From positions 54,005 to 118,004 of the forward strand of contig CAVPCZ010000015.1 of assembly GCA_963702445.1 (NCBI GenBank): a stretch of DNA of 64,000 nucleotides, written 5' to 3'. Positions 57,579 to 64,000 of this stretch are shown here, in pieces. This stretch comes from CAVPCZ01 sp963702445 (GTDB lineage Bacteria > Bacteroidota > Ignavibacteria > UBA10030 > UBA6906). Within the stretch, counting starts at the first letter, position 1. Each line of letters starts with the position of its first letter. Made by a program: the position numbers and the translations under genes. A model generated the notes under the pieces. The model worked only from the letters and a program-made list of their open reading frames with translations, ran no database searches and had not been told where the DNA came from.

Positions 57579-59305
57579 GAGGCTTCTCCCCTTCCTCGCA
57601 TCTTGCGGTACCTTCGAATCAGCGTGTTGGTCGAGCTGTCGTGCGTGAGGTCAGGCGGCGCGGCACCCTCCAACTCGGGGACAATGCGCTTCGCCAGGAC
57701 TTTCCCCAGCTCAACACCCCATTGATCAAACGGGTCGATGTTCCAGACGGCACCCTGTGTGAAGACGATGTGCTCATACAGCGCGACCAGCTTTCCCAAC
57801 ACCTCCGGCGTGAGTTGATCGGCCAGAATGATGGTGCTCGGCCGGTTACCCTCAAACGTGCGGTGCGCCACCAGCCAATCCGGCGTGCCTTCGGCTTTTA
57901 CCTCCCCGGCCGTCTTGCCAAAGGCCAGCGCTTCGGCCTGGGCAAAGATATTCGACATCAGAATATCGTGATGGCCCCCAAGCGGATTAAGCGTGTTGGC
58001 GAAGCCGATGAAGTCGCATGGAATCAGCTTCGTTCCCTGATGGATCAACTGGTAGAACGAGTGTTGCCCGTTGGTGCCCGGCTCCCCCCAGTAGACCGGC
58101 CCGGTTTGATAGTCGTTGATCATCGCACCATCGAGCGCAACGCGTTTGCCGTTACTCTCCATTGTGAGCTGCTGCAAATACGCCGGGAAACGTTTCAGAT
58201 ATTGGTCATAGGGGAGCACCGCCACCGTCTGCGCGCCAAAGAAGTTGTTGTACCACACTCCGAGCAGGCCCATCAGCACCGGCATATTCTTCCCGAAGGG
58301 CGCGGTGCGGAAGTGCTCGTCCATCTCATGGAAGCCGGCCAGGAGCGACCGGAAGTTCTCCGGCCCGACGGCCAGCATCGTCGAAAGACCGATGGCCGAG
58401 TCCATCGAGTAACGACCGCCGACCCAGTCCCAGAAGCCGAACATGTTGGCCGTGTCAATGCCGAACCCGGATACCCCGGCCGCATTGGTCGAGACGGCAA
58501 CGAAGTGCTTCGCAATCGCGGTGTCGTCCTTGAGCGTTGCCAGCACCCAGGTGCGGGCGGTCTGCGCGTTGGTCATCGTCTCGAGCGTGGTGAAGGTCTT
58601 GGACGAAACGATGAACAGGGTTTCCGCCGCGTCGAGGTCCCGTGTGGCCTCTGCAAAGTCCGTCCCGTCCACGTTGGAGATGAAGCGGAAGGTTATGTCG
58701 CGCGCAGAGTAGTGGCGCAGCGCCTCGTACGCCATGACCGGGCCGAGGTCCGAGCCGCCGATGCCGATGTTGACCACGTTGCGGATGCGTTTACCCGTAA
58801 AACCTTTCCATTCGCCGCTGCGCACGCGATTACAGAAGGCGGCCATCTTCTCGAGCACCTCATGAACTTCGGGAACAACGTCCTTGCCGTCCATCATGAT
58901 CTTTTCACCGAGCGGTGCGCGCAGCGCCACATGCAGCACCGAGCGGTTCTCGGTGAGGTTGATCTTGTCCCCGCGGAACATCGCATCGATCTTCCCGCGC
59001 AAGCCGCTTTCCTTCGCCAGGGCCAACAACAGGCGCAGGGTCTCGCCGGTGAGGCGATGTTTGGAATAGTCGAGATACAACCCGGCCGCTTCAAGTGAAA
59101 ACCGCTCGCCCCGTGCGGGATCCCGTGCGAACAACGTCTTGAGTTGGACCTCCTTGATTTTCCGATAATGCGCCGCGAGCGCCACCCACGCGCGGCCGCG
59201 CCCCACCGGCTTCACCGATTTTGCCGGGGCTTTCCTTGGAGATTTCCGACCGGGTTTCCTCACGGATCTCTTCATGGTTTTCTTCAAGGTCTTCTTCACT
59301 GCCAT
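57575..59305 (-). CDS. pgi: Glucose-6-phosphate isomerase with lysine-rich N-terminal tail
   Basis: An intact 576-aa protein. The first ~35 residues are lysine/arginine/proline-rich (KKTLKKTMKRSVRKPGRKSP), a basic tail not typical of Pgi. The rest is a standard enzyme: VNIGIGGSDLGPVMAYEAL, FISNVDGTDFAEA, IVSSKTFTTLETMTN, GGRYSMDSAIGLST, GEPGTNGQHSFYQLIHQGT (PGI signature with catalytic residues) and HDSSTNTLIRRYRK. It interconverts glucose-6-P and fructose-6-P. AGGAGG lies ~8 nt upstream of the ATG. It starts 17 bp after a small ORF stop and is followed by the overlapping lactonase. Confidence 0.96.
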   Translation of the reverse strand: MAVKKTLKKTMKRSVRKPGRKSPRKAPAKSVKPVGRGRAWVALAAHYRKIKEVQLKTLFARDPARGERFSLEAAGLYLDYSKHRLTGETLRLLLALAKESGLRGKIDAMFRGDKINLTENRSVLHVALRAPLGEKIMMDGKDVVPEVHEVLEKMAAFCNRVRSGEWKGFTGKRIRNVVNIGIGGSDLGPVMAYEALRHYSARDITFRFISNVDGTDFAEATRDLDAAETLFIVSSKTFTTLETMTNAQTARTWVLATLKDDTAIAKHFVAVSTNAAGVSGFGIDTANMFGFWDWVGGRYSMDSAIGLSTMLAVGPENFRSLLAGFHEMDEHFRTAPFGKNMPVLMGLLGVWYNNFFGAQTVAVLPYDQYLKRFPAYLQQLTMESNGKRVALDGAMINDYQTGPVYWGEPGTNGQHSFYQLIHQGTKLIPCDFIGFANTLNPLGGHHDILMSNIFAQAEALAFGKTAGEVKAEGTPDWLVAHRTFEGNRPSTIILADQLTPEVLGKLVALYEHIVFTQGAVWNIDPFDQWGVELGKVLAKRIVPELEGAAPPDLTHDSSTNTLIRRYRKMRGRGEAS

Positions 59306-59322
59306 GATGCTATCCTCCTGGC

Positions 59323-59527
59323 TTACTTGTACACCTGCGCCTTCCTGGCGATCAAGCCCGTCAATTCGTCGGGCGAGTTGACGAACGATTCCACGCTTTC
59401 CTCATGCAGCTGCGCCCTGGGCCGCCGGCGCGTCCGTGTCGATGCCCTGGGCCGCCGGCAACGGCACCACCTCATCCCTGTGCCCGATGCTAGCCTGATG
59501 CATATCAACGGGACTCCGGGCTCCCAT
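59323..59527 (-). CDS. Short reading frame upstream of pgi, possibly frame-broken
   Basis: Reading from an ATG at 59527, the frame gives a polar stretch with a repeated PAAQG unit (LPAAQGIDTDAPAAQGAAA). After a shift near 59410 it gives HEESVESFVNSPDELTGLIA and a TAA 17 bp before the pgi start. The join would make ~67 aa. No family was recognised. The close spacing to pgi is the only support; it could also be the decayed end of a lost gene. Confidence 0.3.
59414..59459. repeat. 16-bp direct repeat
   Basis: GCCCTGGGCCGCCGGC occurs at 59414-59429 and 59444-59459, a 30-bp period, inside the short frame upstream of pgi. The repeat accounts for its duplicated PAAQG residues. Confidence 0.7.
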
Positions 59528-59799
59528 GAGTGGACTAAAATACTCCGGGATTATCGCAATGTCAAACTGTCACTTCTGCTACACGGCAGGATCAAAAGGA
59601 GGGCCAGCTGATGAATGCCACACGGGTTCAAGCATTGACTCTGTCGTAGAAAAGAAGGATCATACCATGCCCGGACGTCCACACCCCCTGCACACGCACA
59701 GAGCGGGAGGACCGGTTCATGACTTTCGAAGAGCCGGAAGGAGCACCAAGACGTCCGGAAGACCGTGGAAGGAATTGAGAACAACATCCGGCCCCCGAC
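59528..59799. other. Intergenic region between pgi operon and transglutaminase-like gene
   Basis: Divergent spacer of ~270 bp. No gene, RNA or strong hairpin was recognised. It should contain promoters for both directions, but none was clear enough to mark. Confidence 0.4.
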
Positions 59800-61164
59800 A
59801 TGACCCGACACACATGGAGCGTCCGCTTTTCCGCCCTGCTGTTGCTCCTCCTGCTGGCCGCCAATCTGTATGTCTTCTTCGACCGCGAGTGGGAGTCATC
59901 GTTCTATCCCACATCCTACGCGACACTGTATTATCCGCTTGATGTCCCGACCGTTCGGGAGTGGAAGGTCCTGGACAGGAACCGGCTTCAGTTGAATCTG
60001 GAATGTACTGCGGAAATCGCGGAATGGCGAATCTTCACCGATGGCGAGGACCCGCAGACGGCGGGCGGCATGACGCCATCCTTCCGCATCGATACGACCT
60101 TCAGCGAGCTGCACACATACCGGCTGGAACCGGTGCCGGCCGGCGCCTGCCCTCCGGTGGAGATCACCGTACAGTTCTATTCCACGGAATTCTATGGTTC
60201 GCGGGGGATGAACCGCCCTGATGTGTACGTTGTACGCTCGAATGTCCCCTGCGGAGAATTCGACCAGCTGCGGATTCGCGATTGGGTCGATGACTATTCG
60301 TACGTCGGCAGGGAGGGACTCACTGAGACAGAGCGTCTGCTGCGTGAGGAAGTCGGGATCCGGGACGGGGAGTCGACGTTTGCCCGGATGGAGAAGTTGA
60401 CGCGCTATTTGCGCATCCGGCTGAAGGACGCCCGCGGGGTTCCGAAGAATGACGAACGCTGGATGAACCCATGGGTGCTGTACAACGAGATGGTCACCGG
60501 CACCGGGAAAGGGTGGTGCACGCAACACGCCCAGGTCTATGTCTACTGGGCTAACCGCGCCGGCATCCCGACCCGGTTCGTCTTCGGTGCGCGCACGCAG
60601 GACAACACCATCACCTATACCGGTCACGCATTTGCGGAATCCTACATCAAAGAGCAGAGCAGGTGGGCCTTTGTCGATCTCTCCCACGCGCACATCTATA
60701 TCACGAATAAGGGCGGACAGGTCCTCAACACCGCCGAGCTATTCCTTCTGAACCAGCAGAACGCCTTCGACAGCACGACTGCCCGCATGTACGTCGACTG
60801 GGAATGGCAGGCTCCGCTCGGCCTGACTGCGGCCGATACCGTTGTGTCCGTACCCTTTCCCCGGGTCAACGCGGTGGTGCGAGGCGAGTTTACCCCTCAC
60901 TCCATCTTCAAGTACCGCCGCCCGCCGAACGTGGAGGACGTGCGGGAATCCTACACGGGGTTTGTGAGGGACCGGACGTTCCTGGTGGGAAATCTGGAGC
61001 GGTATCTCTTCCAGCCTCAGCTCGCATACTCGTTCTACCCGACAGAGGGAGCACAGACATATCTCCTCCGGCGCCTGCTGTTCTTCAGCATGATCGCGAG
61101 TATGGTGCTCTGGCTTTTTCTGGCCGTGCGCAGACGCAGGGCCGGGCCGGCACGCGCACGTTGA
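59800..61164 (+). CDS. Membrane-anchored transglutaminase-like protein
   Basis: An intact 454-aa protein. An N-terminal membrane anchor (FSALLLLLLLAANLYVFF) and a C-terminal helix (LLFFSMIASMVLWLFLAV, then RRRRAG) flank a large external region. Residues ~195-310 form a transglutaminase-like (papain-fold) domain: catalytic Cys in GKGWCTQHAQVYVYWANRAG, His in TGHAFAESYI, and Asp in RWAFVDLSHAHIYI. Such domains act as peptidases, peptide N-glycanases or protein crosslinkers; a role in processing secreted or surface polymers is inferred. It lies 126 bp before a GH38-like gene on the same strand, and the two may work together on a glycoconjugate. Confidence 0.8.
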   Translation: MTRHTWSVRFSALLLLLLLAANLYVFFDREWESSFYPTSYATLYYPLDVPTVREWKVLDRNRLQLNLECTAEIAEWRIFTDGEDPQTAGGMTPSFRIDTTFSELHTYRLEPVPAGACPPVEITVQFYSTEFYGSRGMNRPDVYVVRSNVPCGEFDQLRIRDWVDDYSYVGREGLTETERLLREEVGIRDGESTFARMEKLTRYLRIRLKDARGVPKNDERWMNPWVLYNEMVTGTGKGWCTQHAQVYVYWANRAGIPTRFVFGARTQDNTITYTGHAFAESYIKEQSRWAFVDLSHAHIYITNKGGQVLNTAELFLLNQQNAFDSTTARMYVDWEWQAPLGLTAADTVVSVPFPRVNAVVRGEFTPHSIFKYRRPPNVEDVRESYTGFVRDRTFLVGNLERYLFQPQLAYSFYPTEGAQTYLLRRLLFFSMIASMVLWLFLAVRRRRAGPARAR

Positions 61165-61289
61165 TCGGTTCACCGCGCCCATTGCCTCCCCTATCGATCA
61201 TGCGCTGGGACGCGAGTCCGGGTGATTGTACTTTCGATGAGTGGTGATGGTGAAGTACGGAGATGAGCATGGAACGGCGGAGGTCTGAC

Positions 61290-64000
61290 ATGAAGAGGAC
61301 ATTTCAACATTTTGACATTGCGAGCGGCAATCGGTTTTTCCATTCTTGGGACATCGCCGCCGTTGCCGTATGGCTGTGTGCCGCTCCATCTTCGATTCTT
61401 GCAGGGGAGGGAAAACCGGGCAAGCCTGCTCCGGACGGGGATTCCCGGCGGGTGGTCTATCTTGTGCCCAATTTTCACCCGGCATGCTGCGGCTGGCTGA
61501 CCGACTGGTCCACCGAGCGCAACTACTGCGCGAACAACTACATCGATCACCTGGACCGGGTGCGCGACGACCCGAACTACGCCTTCGCCCTCTCCGAGGT
61601 GCCGAACATGATCGCCATGTTCAATTTCCACCCGGAGCGAAAGGAAGAGCTGATCCGCCGCTTCCGGGAGGGGCGGGCGGAGCCGTGCAACGCCTTCTTC
61701 CTCGAATCGACGATCAACCTGCCGGGGGGCGAGGCGCTGGTCAAGAACGGCGTAGAGGGTCTGCGCTGGCAGAGCCGGGTGCTCGGAGTCCGTCCGCGTT
61801 ATGCCTGGATGATCGACGTGACGGGGACCCACGAGCAGATGGCGCAGATCACCGCCGGGCTCGGCCTGGACGCCCTGTTCTATACCCGGCACAATCCGAC
61901 AGGATCGACAATCCACTGGGCCGAATCTCCCGACGGCACGCGTGTGCTGGCCATCGCCCCGGGGCACTACAGCGAGTGGAACCCTCTCTTCAAGACCCTG
62001 CAGCCCCTCGACGAGACGGCGCTTCGGGAATTGAAGGATGACCTCGATTACCGGATGGGGCTGAAGACGATGACTCCCGAGGAGATCGAGAAACGGCCCT
62101 TCAAGTGGGACGGAATGAGGCAGCGTGCCCCCGAGGGGGCTCCGGTGCTGATCCTGGCAGGCAACGGAGACTACAGCGTCGCCCCCGCCTACAAGGGATA
62201 TCCGACCGAGTTCCTCCGTCAATTCAAGAGCGTCGCCCCCCTAATCGACCTGGCCTTCGTCACCCCCAGCAAATACGTGGACGCGATCCTGCCCGCAGCC
62301 CGATCGGGCGCCATGAAGTTGCCCACAATGAAGGGGGGAACGAAATTCAGCTTCAACGCCTTCTGGATCGAAAACCCGCGCGTCAAAACCGCGTTTCGCC
62401 GCGCGGAGCAGGACCTGCAGGCGGCCGAGATGCTGTCGACGGTCGCCAGCCTCGAATCCCGTTCTACATACCCGGTTCAGCCGCTGTATCACGCCTGGCT
62501 CATGCTGCTGCTGAACATGGACCGCAATTCCCTCTGGGGATCGGCTGGCGGCATGGTCTTCGAGCACCCGCATTCGTGGGACGTTCGCGACCGCTACGAA
62601 GCCGTGGGCGCCATCGCCCGCAGAACGTCCGAGGAGGCGATCGGCACCCTATTTCCCGAGGGATCGTCTCTGGCGTTGTTCAACCAGCTCAACTGGGAGC
62701 GACGCGATCCGGTACTGGTGAACCTCCCGGAAGGAAGCGGCCTGAAAGGCGTCCGGTGCCAGGCTGTGCCGGGGACGCCGTACGTCCTGTGCCGGCCGAC
62801 GCTCCCTTCGGTTGGGACGGTTTCCCTCGAGCCCTCGTCGAAGCCTCCCGAACTCCCGATATCGGTTCCTTTGCCCGAATCGATTGATACCCGTTTTTAC
62901 CGGGCCCGGATCGATCGGGGCACGGGCGCGCTGACAAGCCTGAAGCTGAAACCCTCGGGCCGGGAAATGCTGGGCGGGCCGGCGAACGTCATCGTGGCTG
63001 AAAAGCCGAAGACGCAGACGGGCGATCCGGGCGACCACATCCTCGACCGGCCGGAGCGCCTGACACTGGCGAATTCGAGCCAGTTTCCCCCGAAGATCTC
63101 CGTTCAATCGGGGCCCCTGGCCACGACTGTCGAGGTCGAGTCCGGGTTCTACGGCGACGGCCGCATGGTCCGGACCATGCGCTTCTACGACGATTATCCG
63201 CGCATCGATTTCGAGACCGAGCTGAACGACATCCCCGACAGCACCGTGGTGGCGGCGGAGTTTCCGCTGAGCGAGGAGATCGTCGAGATCCGCCGCGGCA
63301 TTCCTTACGGCTTCTCGCACGGTGCCTGGTCGAGGCCGAACCCCGGCCTGCACGGCTGGACCAAGGGGATCGTCCCCGCGGTGCGCTGGTCGCACTACGC
63401 GTTTGCCGGCGGAGGTGGAGTGGCGTTGCTCGACCGCGGCCTCTCCGGGCGCGAGGTGACCGGCAAGACCCCGATCATCTTTCTGCTCAACGCCACAGAC
63501 AAGTACTACGGATACGACAACCCGTGGCTGAGCGGCAAGGGGAAGCACCGGCTCGAGTACGCCCTGGTCGCCCACGACTCTGCCTGGGAGAAGGCGCGCA
63601 TTCCGCAACTGGCCTGGGAATTCAGCTGCCCGCCGGTCGCGGTCCCCAACTGCGGGAAAACCGCTCCCCGATCGTTCGTCAAGACATCGGAGAACGTGAT
63701 CGTCGAAGCGATCCGCCGCGAAGGTTCCGATATTGAATTGCGCATGGCCGAATGCCTGGGAATCGCCGGCTACGCCGAAGTGAAACTCTCGATGCCCCAC
63801 GAGCAAGCGGCGCTGACCGATCTCGCCGGCGCCAATCGTGTCCCGCTCAAGCCCGCCTCCGTCTACCGTTTCCCCGTACGTCCGCAGCAGATCGTCACCA
63901 TGCGTTTCCGCACCCGGAATGCCGTGGCCGAAATCCAGCCCCTGACCGATTGGAATCCGCTGGTTCCCGAGGCAAAGCGCGCCGCACTGAACACCCGCAT
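61290..64000 (+). CDS. GH38-type (alpha-mannosidase-like) protein, runs off the window
   Basis: An open frame from 61290 to the window end (>900 aa, C-terminus missing). ATG 61290 has CGGAGG upstream; in-frame Mets at 61263 and 61269 are alternatives. A signal-like helix (IAAVAVWLCAAPSSILAGEG) precedes a GH38 N-terminal domain: VVYLVPNFHPACCGWLTDWS, DDPNYAFALSEVPNMIAMFN, RPRYAWMIDVTGTH and LDALFYTRHNPTG. The middle domain (YPVQPLYHAWLMLLLNMDRN, FEHPHSWDVRDRYEA) and beta-sandwich follow (FYRARIDRGTGALTSLKL, VRTMRFYDDYPRIDFETEL). The family cleaves alpha-mannosides, often using Zn and a catalytic Asp; here the usual HxHxD zinc pattern at the start is altered (NFHPACC), so activity and substrate are uncertain. 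No frame break is seen. Confidence 0.8.
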   Translation, partial: MKRTFQHFDIASGNRFFHSWDIAAVAVWLCAAPSSILAGEGKPGKPAPDGDSRRVVYLVPNFHPACCGWLTDWSTERNYCANNYIDHLDRVRDDPNYAFALSEVPNMIAMFNFHPERKEELIRRFREGRAEPCNAFFLESTINLPGGEALVKNGVEGLRWQSRVLGVRPRYAWMIDVTGTHEQMAQITAGLGLDALFYTRHNPTGSTIHWAESPDGTRVLAIAPGHYSEWNPLFKTLQPLDETALRELKDDLDYRMGLKTMTPEEIEKRPFKWDGMRQRAPEGAPVLILAGNGDYSVAPAYKGYPTEFLRQFKSVAPLIDLAFVTPSKYVDAILPAARSGAMKLPTMKGGTKFSFNAFWIENPRVKTAFRRAEQDLQAAEMLSTVASLESRSTYPVQPLYHAWLMLLLNMDRNSLWGSAGGMVFEHPHSWDVRDRYEAVGAIARRTSEEAIGTLFPEGSSLALFNQLNWERRDPVLVNLPEGSGLKGVRCQAVPGTPYVLCRPTLPSVGTVSLEPSSKPPELPISVPLPESIDTRFYRARIDRGTGALTSLKLKPSGREMLGGPANVIVAEKPKTQTGDPGDHILDRPERLTLANSSQFPPKISVQSGPLATTVEVESGFYGDGRMVRTMRFYDDYPRIDFETELNDIPDSTVVAAEFPLSEEIVEIRRGIPYGFSHGAWSRPNPGLHGWTKGIVPAVRWSHYAFAGGGGVALLDRGLSGREVTGKTPIIFLLNATDKYYGYDNPWLSGKGKHRLEYALVAHDSAWEKARIPQLAWEFSCPPVAVPNCGKTAPRSFVKTSENVIVEAIRREGSDIELRMAECLGIAGYAEVKLSMPHEQAALTDLAGANRVPLKPASVYRFPVRPQQIVTMRFRTRNAVAEIQPLTDWNPLVPEAKRAALNTR

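Noticed and set aside
1..64000. tRNA or rRNA genes, CRISPR arrays, prophage or insertion sequences.
   Set aside because: No cloverleaf with a TTCGA arm in the intergenic regions, no regularly spaced repeats, no transposase, integrase or phage structural motifs were found.

Overview
The window looks like a chromosomal contig from a GC-rich member of the Bacteroidota/Ignavibacteriota/Chlorobiota (FCB) group. The evidence is a secreted protein with a C-terminal type IX secretion (T9SS) sorting domain, a TonB-dependent receptor with an N-terminal carboxypeptidase-like domain, a two-component-propeller histidine kinase with a Y_Y_Y domain, a DUF2490-like outer membrane protein, and many multiheme c-type cytochromes alongside a quinol-type nitric oxide reductase. 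No rRNA, tRNA, CRISPR array, prophage or insertion sequence was recognised. About half of the long conserved genes carry one or more single-base frame breaks. In several cases correcting one base in a short homopolymer restores the family sequence, so most are read here as assembly indels. Genes with such breaks are reported as one CDS over their whole span.

Layout. (1) 0.1-19.0 kb, mostly minus strand: a carbohydrate-use locus. It holds a GntR/LacI-type regulator, a TonB-dependent receptor, a T9SS-exported beta-helix protein, a heparinase II/III-like lyase, a signalling cassette (propeller histidine kinase, CheY-like receiver, receiver-SpoIIE phosphatase), an alpha-L-rhamnosidase (GH78), a RhaT-type rhamnose symporter, and a divergently transcribed fucose/arabinose isomerase-family protein. 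Together they suggest capture, cleavage and uptake of a rhamnose-containing polysaccharide. (2) 19.3-24.2 kb, plus strand: GDP-sugar and surface-glycan genes. These are gmd, a GDP-fucose-synthase-like protein that lacks three catalytic residues, a perosamine-synthase-like aminotransferase, a methyltransferase and a glycosyltransferase. (3) 24.3-35.3 kb: electron transfer. There are three different proteins with eight CxxCH motifs each: an HAO-like enzyme, a HEAT/TPR lipoprotein, and a multidomain cytochrome c encoded directly after Rieske and cytochrome b genes. Also here are a lipoprotein, an HGSNAT-like membrane acyltransferase and an outer membrane protein.

(4) 35.4-43.5 kb: glutamate synthase gltB-gltD, with a potentially structured leader, then citramalate synthase cimA. 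(5) 43.5-45.8 kb: a single-chain quinol NO reductase behind a strong sigma70-like promoter with a palindrome over the predicted start site. (6) 46.1-54.5 kb: a potassium-uptake kdp operon in the unusual order kdpC, small ORF, kdpF, kdpA, kdpB, small ORF, kdpD, kdpE, tightly coupled by overlaps. (7) 54.6-59.5 kb, minus strand: an NAD-dependent epimerase, a small muconolactone-isomerase-like protein, and pgi coupled to a lactonase. A decayed nhaA fragment lies on the plus strand between them. (8) 59.8-64 kb, plus strand: a membrane-anchored transglutaminase-like protein and a GH38 (alpha-mannosidase-like) protein that runs off the window end.

How the parts fit: regions 1, 2 and 8 concern outer-surface carbohydrates. 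Regions 3 and 5 suggest a heme-rich menaquinol-linked respiratory system that handles reactive nitrogen (hydroxylamine/nitrite/NO). Region 4 assimilates ammonium. All functions are read from sequence motifs without database searches.
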